Assembly: GCA_004352715.1 (NCBI GenBank)
Contig: SCFE01000051.1
Coordinates: forward strand, 1,366,414 to 1,430,413
Direction of reading: 5' to 3'
DNA: 64,000 nucleotides
From: Hofstenia miamia
Lineage: Eukaryota > Xenacoelomorpha > Acoela
The translations under genes and the position numbers were made by a program. The notes beneath the pieces were generated by a model. It searched no databases and was not told the origin of the DNA. It saw only the letters and a list, made by a program, of their open reading frames with translations. Shown here one piece after another: positions 46,317-57,959 of the stretch (the first letter of the stretch is position 1; each line of letters starts with the position of its first letter).

Positions 46317-47588
46317 ACTGATACGGAATTATCTGGTTAAACCCGGGTTGGCCTTTAGATATTATACCTAAAATTAGCAGGCTATAGCAACAAAAATTTT
46401 AAATATATCACAGCTCCATTTGAATTTTTAAGTAGCAAATTTCACTAAAAAATTTGTTTCTCAGAATGTTTAGGTCTAAGATCAATATTGCCTGAGCTAG
46501 GCTGGCCAAAGGTGGGCAAATTTTACAGAAAAAATATTTTCTTTAATAATTTTTGAAATAATGAAGCAATGATTAAGATTTTTACACTAAAATGCGCAGT
46601 TTTGAAAGGAAATTTTACTTTTTTTAGTCCTGTCCCAATACAAAAAGCTTTAAAAATTTTAACTAGATTAAAACATTTATCTCAAAATTACAAAAATTCA
46701 AAAATATTAATTTTTACTTTGAGATATTTGCAGTAATACAAGAAATAACATATGAAAACAATTTTCCGAAAATTCCCTATCAAACTTCCATAATGGGAAA
46801 TTTTCCCTTTTAGATATGAATATTATAGGATGGTTTAGTAATTTTTTAAAAAGTATAGCAATGTTTTTAAAAAAACAGTTTAGAAATCTGCACAACCTTT
46901 TTAATATAAATAAACTTTAAAATATTGTTTAAAATAGTACACTTCACATTAGAACACCCCTATAAACTTGCAAAAAAATTGGTGTTTTTTTAAATGTATA
47001 TTGTGAATGATCAAAATGGATATTATGGATAAACCTTGAAAATTCATTTACATTATACTCCATTTTATTGATATCTGTGATCCATTCTTTCAATTTCTTT
47101 GAGATTTGCTGTAGTTATTGTAATTAGTAGAAGAGACTAGAAGCCCTTCCCACTTTTTTCTGATTGGTCGAGAGGGGGAGTCCAGCCCGTCCCACTTTTT
47201 TGTAATGGTCGAGAGGGGTAGCCTTTGACCTGAGACGCCGTGGACATCGACGGAGGTGTTTTACTAACGTCATAATGTGTTGACTGATTAAACAAGTCAG
47301 TCTATATATTCACCTAAATCTGGATGCTGCTCAGTTAAACACAAGATATGGTGTTTATTATTTTCTGCCTAAACGCTACGTCAGTGCACTGGGTGATAAA
47401 TACAAGTTTTTGATCAATAAAAAACTTTTTCGCAATGATGAAATGATGACGTGGGAATTACAATGCTATTGTATTACAATTTAGTAAATAGAGAATGTAT
47501 AGTTGTGTTTTCGCTCTTTTTCTACATGTACTAGTTAATATGTTTGATAAATTAATAATAAATAGACAGGAAAATGATTAATTATTAG
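46317..47588. other. Intergenic; second copy of promoter-like repeat at 47148-47272
   Basis: AT-rich. The repeat contains two ATGGTCG/ATTGGTCG boxes (CCAAT-like on the other strand) and an AACGTCAT half of a CRE-like site, as at 37236-37352. Confidence 0.4.
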
Positions 47589-48224
47589 CTACAATGGTTT
47601 CACAACAAATTTCTTAAATTTACAATGATTGTTATGACTAGTAAATGGAGATAATAATATACCTCGTGGAGTGTTCATTTGACATACAAATTTATAATAG
47701 TCTTTTATACAGTCTGTAGAGTTTTCATAGTTTTGTGGATATCGATAACCATAATCAAGTAAATTTTCCACGGGTTGAGAAATTAATCGACTTAAAAATT
47801 CACAGTTCATTCTATCACATGCCCAAAACATTGTATTCTTTCGTGTTGATAAGTTTAGTGAATTGATAAAAGCCATAATTTGTTCATTTGTTAGGTTTCC
47901 TTCTGTAAATGGAATGTGATGGAAATTGCGTTCATACCAGTTGAAAGCTTTCTGAATGTTGTGTGGGAGACAGGAAAACATTTCCTTTGAATGTCGTACT
48001 GTGATTACATATAGTTTTTTATCCAATAAAATTAACATTTCTTTAATATAGTAAATGCTGTTGAAAACATTTCCACGTACTTCGAAAAACACATTAGATT
48101 TCATACAGAACATCATGGTGAATAGATTAACAACCAACCATGTGATTAGAAAACTAGCGAGAGAGTGATTAATAATTTGTAATCGAGTTAAAACATGCTC
48201 TACAAAATTTAACTGGAATTTCAA
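47589..48224 (-). CDS. Unrecognised ORF, 207-211 aa, possible membrane protein exon
   Basis: This minus-strand frame ends at TAG (47589-47591). It is open to an ATG at 48224, or can be entered at an acceptor (TTCCAG) so that the exon starts at 48212 in phase 0. One clear hydrophobic segment lies near the N-terminus (S-F-L-I-T-W-L-V-V-N-L-F-T-M-M-F). The rest is mixed, with several cysteines (W-A-C-D-R-M-N-C) and an acidic-aromatic C-terminal half. The intron implied by the acceptor model is only 55 bp. It is the longest unbroken non-repeat frame between 36.7 and 62 kb. Function unknown. Confidence 0.4.
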   Translation of the reverse strand: MKFQLNFVEHVLTRLQIINHSLASFLITWLVVNLFTMMFCMKSNVFFEVRGNVFNSIYYIKEMLILLDKKLYVITVRHSKEMFSCLPHNIQKAFNWYERNFHHIPFTEGNLTNEQIMAFINSLNLSTRKNTMFWACDRMNCEFLSRLISQPVENLLDYGYRYPQNYENSTDCIKDYYKFVCQMNTPRGILLSPFTSHNNHCKFKKFVVKPL

Positions 48225-48933
48225 TGTGTTAGAATAAAGACCTTAATGACAATTTTGTTCTACTCACTTTTGTCAAAAAATAATTTGATATATCACTGAT
48301 ATTTTATTTCAGCTCATGTAACATCCTCCACCTGGCTTATTTGCACCATGTATTATTGTTGATAATTAGCACTCAGTAAATTGCGGGTGAGGAGTTACTA
48401 AGTTACTGAATTGCCAAACTTCTCCTTTTTAGTTAACTAGTTAAGTTAATGGAATATTGATTATCACTGTTTAGGTGATGGAGCCGTGTGATGTTTCCTC
48501 TTCAGTTCTTTGGTGGGCTACTGCCCAAAGCTGATCTCCACAACACAGTTCCCCTCCTTCATGAATGATGACTGAATCCACTGCACCATCTCAGCTCAAT
48601 TGGAACTAATTATGTGTACCTTACTTTAGCTCAGTACGTGCACTCATGTTAAGTTGAACTGACTTAAACTCAATTTTGTAAAGTGTTTGTTGATTTGTTT
48701 AAGTAAAGCAACCAGGCATTGACACTAACTGCATTTAAATGATATTAAAATAGCCATTACCGTAAAATTATCGGCTTAATAATTTAAGTAATAAGATTGC
48801 AGTTTCCTATACTTACATTTAATAAAGATACATGTAAGGTCACTTATTCAGTCAATTATAGTCAAGTCTCCTACTATTAAGAATATGTATATTCCTAGGG
48901 TTCAACTATCCAGTCGTTTCAAGCATTAATTAT

Positions 48934-49933
48934 NNNNNNNNNNNNNNNNNNNNNNNNNNNNNNNNNNNNNNNNNNNNNNNNNNNNNNNNNNNNNNNNNNN
49001 NNNNNNNNNNNNNNNNNNNNNNNNNNNNNNNNNNNNNNNNNNNNNNNNNNNNNNNNNNNNNNNNNNNNNNNNNNNNNNNNNNNNNNNNNNNNNNNNNNNN
49101 NNNNNNNNNNNNNNNNNNNNNNNNNNNNNNNNNNNNNNNNNNNNNNNNNNNNNNNNNNNNNNNNNNNNNNNNNNNNNNNNNNNNNNNNNNNNNNNNNNNN
49201 NNNNNNNNNNNNNNNNNNNNNNNNNNNNNNNNNNNNNNNNNNNNNNNNNNNNNNNNNNNNNNNNNNNNNNNNNNNNNNNNNNNNNNNNNNNNNNNNNNNN
49301 NNNNNNNNNNNNNNNNNNNNNNNNNNNNNNNNNNNNNNNNNNNNNNNNNNNNNNNNNNNNNNNNNNNNNNNNNNNNNNNNNNNNNNNNNNNNNNNNNNNN
49401 NNNNNNNNNNNNNNNNNNNNNNNNNNNNNNNNNNNNNNNNNNNNNNNNNNNNNNNNNNNNNNNNNNNNNNNNNNNNNNNNNNNNNNNNNNNNNNNNNNNN
49501 NNNNNNNNNNNNNNNNNNNNNNNNNNNNNNNNNNNNNNNNNNNNNNNNNNNNNNNNNNNNNNNNNNNNNNNNNNNNNNNNNNNNNNNNNNNNNNNNNNNN
49601 NNNNNNNNNNNNNNNNNNNNNNNNNNNNNNNNNNNNNNNNNNNNNNNNNNNNNNNNNNNNNNNNNNNNNNNNNNNNNNNNNNNNNNNNNNNNNNNNNNNN
49701 NNNNNNNNNNNNNNNNNNNNNNNNNNNNNNNNNNNNNNNNNNNNNNNNNNNNNNNNNNNNNNNNNNNNNNNNNNNNNNNNNNNNNNNNNNNNNNNNNNNN
49801 NNNNNNNNNNNNNNNNNNNNNNNNNNNNNNNNNNNNNNNNNNNNNNNNNNNNNNNNNNNNNNNNNNNNNNNNNNNNNNNNNNNNNNNNNNNNNNNNNNNN
49901 NNNNNNNNNNNNNNNNNNNNNNNNNNNNNNNNN
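48934..49933. other. Assembly gap (1000 N)
   Basis: All N; 48240-48933 before it and 49934-50820 after it show no supported feature. Confidence 0.95.
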
Positions 49934-51186
49934 CAGGAAGTCAGTATCCCATATCTCTTCGACAAGTACTCGAAGGGGAGAACCAAATGAGAATTGTTTC
50001 TTTGTTAAAATTTCCTATTAATGTTTTAGGAGAAACAAAGAGAAACAGTCAAAAGATCCGGAATTTATATCAAAGCGTGCATATTATAGTCGTACTTGCG
50101 TCTAAATATAAATCCTGAAATTTAATATTAATGTTGCAGATATGAGTACAATATTTGAATTGTCATTTCTGCCACAATTTCGTTGCAAAAAACGACAATC
50201 TTAATTTTTTTTATGAGGATGTTGTATTCAGCTGGGCGAATTATTGAAAACTTTGCTATATACTTTGAACGAAATTGTGGTTTATTTTTTCGGAAATTCA
50301 AAATTGCTGTGATAGAAGAACAAATTTTTTCAAGTGAACAATAACACTGTTATATTTATAAAATCTACATTTATGTTAATAATAATTTTTCTAAATTTTA
50401 AATAATGGTAAGTTTAATTCATAAATATAGTTTTTGGTGTTCAAACTTGGTTACAAGAATTTTATGAAAATGCTCTCAATGATTTTTAAATAACGTTCTT
50501 GATGTCTGGTGTAATATTTTTGTTTCAAATTTTATTCAGCATTTAATTAGATGATTAGACATACTAGAACTGGTTTCATGTTCTTTAATTGTTCTTGATA
50601 ATTGTCTGTAAAAAATCTTAACCACAGGTGCATTTTATTTGGTAAATTCTATTAGTAGTAGTGCGTTCAATTTTTTATATCTTAATAAGTATTCAGCTGC
50701 AAGATTTTAAATTTTTCAATAAAAAAATTTTTTAAATATTCCTACAAGCTTTGTAGCTGTAATTAAATTATATTCTTAATTTACACAATTTATGTCAGCG
50801 AATTGTAGCTCTTTTTGCCATCAGTAGTGAACTGTAAATACATATCTGAATAAAGACTAATATGTGTAAGTAAATATTCTATTTGCTGTAATACCTAAAT
50901 GTTTAGTAAATTAGTATCAATTGCTTCTCACACCATTAAATAAAATTGTTAATTTTTACTAAACATACAATCGTATAAAAATAAATAAATCAAAAAAATT
51001 ACAGAGCAAAAACATCAATTGGAGAACAAAGGAAATAATTACAGCAATGTTTTTAATGAACTATGATATAGGGTTGAATCATTTTATGTCGTTCAAATTT
51101 AGAATTCATATCTTCACTACGAATTTATATTTAGCAAAAAAACAAGAAATAAATCATTTAATCTTATACAACTAATATTTTGAAAT

Positions 51187-51396
51187 CTAAATACGCACTT
51201 GTTCCCAATATTTTCCATTTAAAATGCCTTCTATATTCGATTTCCGAGATTCCTCTTCATAATTTTTGCTGGGATCGGTTAGTGGTGTATTATACCTTGC
51301 CTTAGACGAATTAAATGTGACTTGGCCATGTTTTGGAACCCAACCTTTATGCAGCATTTCTGCCCTTTTATCATTGAGATTTCGTATACGATGTGT
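51187..51396 (-). CDS. Twin-CX9C (NDUFS5-like) gene, exon 3, copy 1
   Basis: The minus-strand acceptor CACTGTTTAG lies just right of 51396; entry is phase 0; 69 codons then TAG at 51187-51189. The peptide begins T-H-R-I-R-N-L-N-D-K-R-A-E-M-L-H-K-G-W. In NDUFS5-type proteins a basic R/K-rich helix follows the second cysteine pair. It then has an extra region of about 45 residues (Y-N-T-P-L-T-D-P-S-K-N-Y-E-E-E) ending K-Y-W-E-Q-V-R-I. Confidence 0.7.
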   Translation of the reverse strand, partial: THRIRNLNDKRAEMLHKGWVPKHGQVTFNSSKARYNTPLTDPSKNYEEESRKSNIEGILNGKYWEQVRI

Positions 51397-51909
51397 CTAA
51401 ACAGTGAATTTTCAATATCAATAAAATAAAAACAAGAATTCCATGAAAAAAAATGTGTGAAACTGTTTTGTATAAAACGAATATAATTGAAAGCATGTCT
51501 AAATTTCAAAAATGATTATGTAAATCAACCTCTGCTACCAATNTCAGTAGTGAACTGTAAATACATATCTGAATAAAGACTAATATGTGTAAGTAAATAT
51601 TCTATTTGCTGTAATACCTAAATGTTTAGTAAATTAGTATCAATTGCTTCTCACACCATTAAATAAAATTGTTAATTTTTACTAAACATACAATCGTATA
51701 AAAATAAATAAATCAAAAAAATTACAGAGCAAAAACATCAATTGGAGAACAAAGGAAATAATTACAGCAATGTTTTTAATGAACTATGATATAGGGTTGA
51801 ATCATTTTATGTCGTTCAAATTTAGAATTCATATCTTCACTACGAATTTATATTTAGCAAAAAAACAAGAAATAAATCATTTAATCTTATACAACTAATA
51901 TTTTGAAAT

Positions 51910-52119
51910 CTAAATACGCACTTGTTCCCAATATTTTCCATTTAAAATGCCTTCTATATTCGATTTCCGAGATTCCTCTTCATAATTTTTGCTGGGATCG
52001 GTTAGTGGTGTATTATACCTTGCCTTAGACGAATTAAATGTGACTTGGCCATGTTTTGGAACCCAACCTTTATGCAGCATTTCTGCCCTTTTATCATTGA
52101 GATTTCGTATACGATGTGT
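51910..52119 (-). CDS. Twin-CX9C (NDUFS5-like) gene, exon 3, copy 2
   Basis: Identical to 51187-51396, inside the 722-bp duplicated block. Most likely only one copy exists in the real genome. Confidence 0.6.
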   Translation of the reverse strand, partial: THRIRNLNDKRAEMLHKGWVPKHGQVTFNSSKARYNTPLTDPSKNYEEESRKSNIEGILNGKYWEQVRI

Positions 52120-52265
52120 CTAAACAGTGAATTTTCAATATCAATAAAATAAAAACAAGAATTCCATGAAAAAAAATGTGTGAAACTGTTTTGTATAAAA
52201 CGAATATAATTGAAAGCATGTCTAAATTTCAAAAATGATTATGTAAATCAACCTCTGCTACCAAT

Positions 52266-53749
52266 ATTAAAATTTAGGAATAATGATTCCGCTATACTTT
52301 AGGTAAAAAGGTTTGCTGAGAATGATCTTCTATTGTAGTCAAGTACTTGAAGAATCAAGAACATTTAATTTATATATGTACAAAGAGACACTAAAATGAC
52401 ATTGTGAAGGATCTGCAAGAACTACATCTAAATTAAATCTTCTGTGTTGCGCTCGGGTTTTATAATCAGTGGTATATTATGTTCACAGAATTGTACAGAC
52501 TTTAACTACTACAAAATCCTTAATTATTTCACACTCATTGGTACTCTATGAAAGTGAAGGTGCCATTAAATTTGTTGTAATTTGTAATAATGCCGTTATT
52601 GTAAAATAGTGAGTCACACACCACTGGTTACAATCTAGTTCTCTAATCAAATCAGACGCTTTAAATGTTCTTGCTTATCTTAAGTCTTTTTCTGATGATA
52701 AGTCCATCTCAGATCCTGTAAAATTTTTTAAATTCATCATGCTGCTGAACTGCTTACATTGTATTGTGGACTATGCGCACCAAAGCTGTTTCTAGTAGAG
52801 CTTTGATTGAATAAACTAATCTTTCACATGTTAAACACAATCAGCGTCAATATTCATTATCATTAATAACACCTAGCTATGTGCCGCATTCTCGTAGTGC
52901 CAACGGCTGTGAATATCTCCGTAATAGAGATTTACTTTCACTATCTACCCCAAGATATTTACGTAAAATCAGTAAAGGAACTGCAAATCTTAAGAAATAC
53001 CATCAGCTGCGCACTTCCAAATAATATGACCAAGAAAAATTGTCGTTATAACACATGAGACTTACTAATGCCAACAATGCCAATATTATAGTGTGGGTTT
53101 CAAGGTTTGACCAGTAATGGGGAATTAGGACATCATCTTGTAGTTTTCATTTACAGAAATGTCGCGCAAAATGTTGCCTTGTTGCAAACTTGATAGCAAA
53201 TTATTAATGAACATATTTCTTGAGGTGTACAAATTGCTTATCTGTTGCAATTTTTTAGTGATTGGAGTAATTTTGGATAACCTTGTAGTGAACAGCTTTA
53301 TATTAAATTTTAAGCAATGGAGCCTTGCTGCCATGTGTAAGCCTAAAGTCATTCGAGATTGAAAATGAGCAATTCTTTCAAGTGCTTGACTCTGTAAATA
53401 ATATAAAAAATATATACAAAATATTTCAGGGAAAAATTGTTAGATTTTCCTTCATTTAATGACTTTAGTCAATCATTCACTGCCAATTTTGACCACATTA
53501 TTAACCTTCTAATAACCATGGGGTCTCTAGCGACCCCGAAACAGATTTCAAATGTCAAAGTGTTCTAAATATTTTTATGGAATCAAATTTTCTCTAGTTC
53601 ATTGAAAAATAATTTGAAATTTACTAGTAATAAAGAATTAAGAAGTAATTTTAAAAAAAATGCATTATTATTTCCCCAATGGGGTCACTAGCGAGCGCAA
53701 CATAACATTATATAAATATTTTGAGTTTCTTTGACTTTACATCAATTGG
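52266..53749. other. Intron or intergenic; possible piggyBac-like terminus at 53501
   Basis: TTAACCTTCTAATAACCATG at 53501-53520, followed by GGGGTCTCTAGCGACCCC and a second GGGGTCACTAGCGA at about 53683, resembles piggyBac-type ends. No partner end was found. Elsewhere the stretch has only short broken frames. Confidence 0.3.
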
Positions 53750-55080
53750 CTAAAAATTATTCAATTGAGATACCTAAATTTGATAAAGGAAAGGAATTGC
53801 AATCATTGATAAAAATACATATTTTGAAAATATGGATAAAATTCTCAATGATAAGTCAAAGTTTAACAAAATTCCAAAAAGTAATAGAGTGAAGAAAAAC
53901 CAATTTGTTTATGAAGAGAAATTTAATAAAACGATTTTACAAATTGTCAAAAACAAAGAAGTATTTGTAGATTTATATAGGAAAATTCATAGTATTGGGT
54001 GCCACCCAGTCGAAATGGATAGATAAGTTTATGAAAAAGTACATTCCATCAAACTACAATTTAGAAGAAACTTTTGATTTTCTCAATAAGATAGAGAATC
54101 ATTTTAAAATTATACGTGATGAAAGTAAATACATGTTAAGTTTTGATGTTAAATCACTTTTTACAAATATTTCTGTGAAGAAAAACATTGATCACATCTT
54201 GAATTTAATACCAGAACATGAAACTTCCATATCCAATACTACCTTCAGGAAATTGTTAAACAAAGCATGTCTCAATGTAAAATTTATTTTTAATGGAAGT
54301 ATCTAAGAACAAATTGACGGTATGGCAATGGAATCACCATTAAGTAATTCCATGGGTAGCTTTGCCAAGGATATAATTGAATAAACCATTGGTATATTAC
54401 AGATACGTTGATGACATATTTGCTGTTTGAAGATAAAGATGTAGAAAATTTTATGCAATTTTTAAATGGATGCCTACCTGAAATACAATTTACATTAGAA
54501 GAACAAAAATCGCAATCTAAATTATATAAAGGTAACGATAACATTGAACCAAAGATGTATCGCATGCCATCAAATACCATGTTATACATTCCTTGTCAAT
54601 CCGTTTATGACAGAAAGTATAAGATAAACTATTAAAATATCTTTAAATTATAATAACGGGATTGAATCAATAACTGAATTATATGAAATATTAGAAAAGA
54701 ACAGCCATCCACATAAATTGATTAAGAATATTGTTGACGAAGCTCACACATCGAAGTCTATTGAATGTAACCAAGCAAATGATGAAAATAAAATACTAAT
54801 ATATTGGAAATTACCATATATTGAAAACCATGAAAATCCCTTAAAAGCATGGATTACAATCATTAATACCTGCTTAAAATTAACTAAGTTAACAGCAATT
54901 TTGCAATCAAAAGACATTTTTAAGAACAAAGATACCATCGCAAAATGCTAGTTTCCTCACTTGTCTATAACTAAAATTGTGAAGAATGCAATATTTCTTA
55001 CAACCGGGAAACCAAGCGCCATTTTATAACTAAAATCAATGAGCATCTATCAGTAATAATACTAGCAACATATTCTTTAC
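53750..55080 (+). pseudogene. Decayed Penelope-like retroelement (RT plus GIY-YIG)
   Basis: Across several frames the order is: Y-R-K-I-H-S-I-G, S-F-D-V-K-S-L-F-T-N-I at about 54139, G-M-A-M-E-S-P-L-S-N at about 54316, R-Y-V-D-D-I-F-A-V at 54401-54427 (RT catalytic box), then F-L-N-G-C-L-P-E-I, and finally C-E-E-C-N-I-S-Y at about 54980 with R-H-F and N-E-H-L. The last block is the GIY-YIG domain, where the expected Y-I-G is Y-N-R. At least three frameshifts or stops. It lies in intron 2 of the twin-CX9C gene on the opposite strand. Confidence 0.85.
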
Positions 55081-55129
55081 AATAAAAAAAACTTTTTCAT
55101 TTTAGTATCATGGTTAAGCGCTGGGCGGC

Positions 55130-55620
55130 TGATCTAGTCTTATATTGAATACTTAATGAGAGTGATGATGAGTTTGGAGGGAATTCAGAAGACGAGGAAG
55201 AAATGATCCATCTGCATGAGGAAGATGCCTCCGAAAGTTATTAGTATGAAGGACCTGCAGAGGGATATGGTTTTTCTAATACAGCAAATCAGCATACTTT
55301 AAAGAAGGTAAGCTATGCAGAAACATTCCCAGTCTGGATCTACCAGGTAGACCTGGAAATGCACACATCCTCAGAGAAACTACTGTACCAACACGTCATG
55401 CCATGAAACATGCAAACACCCTTATAAAGGCTTCCTTCTACTTTTGAAAAATGAGATTGTGGGCATTATTTTACAATGAAGAAATGAGAAAAGTAGCCGG
55501 GTTTTGGAGGAGAATTGGAACCTAATTGATCAACTTGATTTACATGCCTACATAGGACTCACTCATACTACGGGCAGGAGCCACATCTTTTGGTTTCTCA
55601 AAACAGATATATGATTCCCG
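55130..55620 (+). pseudogene. Possible piggyBac-like transposase remnant
   Basis: One frame reads an acidic S-D-D-E-F-G-G-N-S-E-D-E-E-E stretch. A later frame reads W-N-L-I-D-Q-L-D-L-H-A-Y-I-G-L, similar to the conserved block near the start of PGBD-type transposases. Broken by stops; no catalytic residues were found. Confidence 0.4.
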
Positions 55621-56172
55621 CATACAGCTTCTGAATAATTTGTTGGATCAAGTTGATCAATTTGATGATTACTTTTCCTTGATTGATCGCGGAAGGCTTG
55701 CAAATCCAAGTGTATATGTTTAAAAAATCTTAATTTCTGTTTGACACATCTTCCAGCAAGTTTGTTTTTAATCTTTACTTGTAAGCAGTATTGGTCGTAA
55801 AGTGTTTTTTTAAACTTATTGCAAAAAGGGCATTTAATTGTTTTATGCAAAATTGTGTACGTGAAATGCTAGTTTTGTACAATTCAAAAGGAATTGCAAT
55901 GCGTTAAAATAAACAAGTTTAGTTAACTTATTTTCTTTATCAGAGTTACTTTTTGTAATATATTTTTTCATGCTTTAAACGACATATTTTATGTCTAAAT
56001 CAAAGTAAAAGATTTATAAGAACAGTAATTCTCGTTTCTACCATCAGCCCTCCATTGGCTGTTTACGTAAATATTTGTTCCACTCCAGTGTGTTTATCTC
56101 GGAGTCCGTGTTAAGATTTAGTAACTGTAAAGTTAATTTGAAAAAATATTCAAATAACTCTTAATCAAATAC

Positions 56173-56284
56173 CAATTCAAATCCATGTAAACATTCGTTA
56201 AGATCGTGAACTTCTTCTCGGCATTCAACAGCTCGACGAGGCTTTGAGATATCTTCAGAACACCAACTCAAATCTCGGAAAAAT
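56173..56284 (-). CDS. Twin-CX9C (NDUFS5-like) gene, exon 2
   Basis: 112 bp, acceptor TTTGTTTAG, donor TTG|GTATTT, phase 2 entry and phase 0 exit. It reads F-F-R-D-L-S-W-C, then R-R-A-V-E-C-R-E-E-V-H-D-L-N-E-C-L. The cysteine that ends exon 1 plus C-Y-Q-F-F-R-D-L-S-W-C gives CX9C. C-R-E-E-V-H-D-L-N-E-C gives a second CX9C. The pairs are 12 residues apart, the twin-helix signature of mitochondrial intermembrane-space proteins. GC content rises locally. Confidence 0.75.
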
Positions 56285-57858
56285 CTAAACAAACATCTAA
56301 ATAAAAAAACTCGCTTTGTTAAAAAAATAGATTTGTTTTCAAAATGTTTGTTTAAGACTTGTTTTCAAACGTAGAAATATAATAATGAATAAATGATTGT
56401 AAATTGAAACAATAATGGTTTCTGTTGAGCATTTAAAGTGAGATATTGGAAAAAGTTAGAAATGCGAAAGTTTTGCTTGATATCGATTGTACACAAGTTG
56501 TTAGTGAAGGTAAAATGTAATTGTGTGGAGATTGCAATTACATTGATAACAATTACATCAATGCCTTGCAATTGTCTTCCTTATTGGAGGTGTCCCAAAA
56601 TGGGCAATTTTTAGAAAAGGTCTCTAAGAATTATGGCTTCCATTTGAAACAAATACTAATACGCAATTTTTCAGGCATTTGCTTAATTTATTTTTATTTC
56701 CATAGTTCGCGACAACGTGGACTTTTAAATAAACAACGTGATTTTTAGTGAATTTTTAAGCAACGTAAAACAATGTACGCAATCTTGAGTGTGAGTGACG
56801 TCATTCACTATACATGTATTTTCAGTGTTCACATCACGCGCATATTTAAAAACGGATATGATACCAAAGGCTTAGAATGGCGATATGCAGACACGGCTTC
56901 TTAAAAAACAGACACCTGTACATATATTTTCTGTAATGGGGTATATCCGGGTGTTGCGGACCGAATTCGTGGGAACTTGCTGGGGGTTATCTATTGGCGG
57001 TTGCAAAATCGCAAAACCACATTTTATAGCTGAGATGAAGAAATTGGAGGAAACAAAAGCTGCATCAAAAAGAAGGAACAAAAAAAACTTTTCACCAAAG
57101 TGTCAATTCCGCCAACTCCAGCCAAGAAACAAACAACTGTGACATTGGATTTAGCGGAGGCAGTGATTAGTCTCACAATTAGTCAAAGAGGATAGTACTT
57201 TGAATTGGTATACATGTCTCACAGTTGAGAAAAGTTAATGATATCAATTTAGTTCCCAGTCTCACTAATAGTCAAGGCAATTATGGTTTAAGAAAATCAA
57301 ACAATGTTTGGTGTAACATCCAAGGGATTCTGTGGTTGACCTAACCACGAATAACGATAAATTACGATAAAACAGAAGGGAATTCAAAGCAAAATCAATT
57401 AGATTTCATAAAAAGGATAGTGTTTCGCAAAAATATATTTTATACAATTACAGTTAGTTACCTCTTTTAATACACAAAAAATGGACACCAAAATTGCATT
57501 GTATGCAGTAAAAGTAATCGTGAGACGCCAGCTCTAGAGTAGTAGTATCGGCTAACGGGAAATAAATTTATATAAAAGCTGATAGAGCTACAAATTTTCC
57601 TTGAGTGCACATCGCTAACACAAAAAGCTGAATTGATTTTCTATAAAAAAATTGGCTATAATCTGCAGCAACTATCAACTATTTTAAGGAGCGTCACTGG
57701 TAGATTTATCATTTATTTTGATAATGGCAAATGGCCTGGAAGAATTATGGTCTAGTAGAGGAATTCCAGACAGCAACTTTGAAATTGCAAGGACACTGCA
57801 ATGCAAAAACCTTTGCTGGAAAAGTATATTGAAATTGAATTAATAATATATAACTTAC

Positions 57859-57959
57859 TGATAACAAACGTCATTTTGTTGAGAAACATAGTTATCTGCA
57901 CTACCCTTTCCTTCTGTTAACATATCAAGTCTTTCTGTAAAATTCTTTAACCACTCCAT
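57859..57959 (-). CDS. Twin-CX9C (NDUFS5-like) gene, exon 1 with start codon
   Basis: ATG at 57957-57959 opens M-E-W-L-K-N-F-T-E-R-L and the exon ends N-D-V-C-Y-CA|GTAAGT, phase 2. Joined to exons 2 and 3 it predicts a 140-residue protein: an amphipathic N-terminus, then two CX9C pairs separated by 12 residues, then a basic helix and a C-terminal extension. Family knowledge: NDUFS5 is a 106-residue accessory subunit of mitochondrial complex I in humans, with the same pair spacing, imported through the Mia40 disulfide pathway. The C-terminal extension is longer than in that protein, so another twin-CX9C family remains possible. Confidence 0.65.

Larger units (their letters stand above)
50821..52265. 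repeat. 722-bp exact duplication around a single N (likely assembly artefact)
   Basis: 50821-51542 and 51544-52265 match throughout by eye and are separated only by N at 51543. Each copy contains the terminal exon of the twin-CX9C gene. Confidence 0.85.

Noticed and set aside
56885-57142. Plus-strand frame reading M-K-K-L-E-E-T-K-A-A-S-K-R-R, with a T-P-A-K-K-Q-T-T-V-T stretch in another frame
   Set aside because: It may be a hAT transposase N-terminal remnant, but no finger or catalytic residues are visible; too weak to list.
57471-57840. Two minus-strand pseudo-exons (reading Y-C-I-Q-C-N-F and L-L-S-G-I-P-L-L) that also join in phase to exon 1 of the twin-CX9C gene
   Set aside because: The alternative exon at 56173-56284 completes both CX9C pairs and the phase to the last exon; these two lead nowhere.
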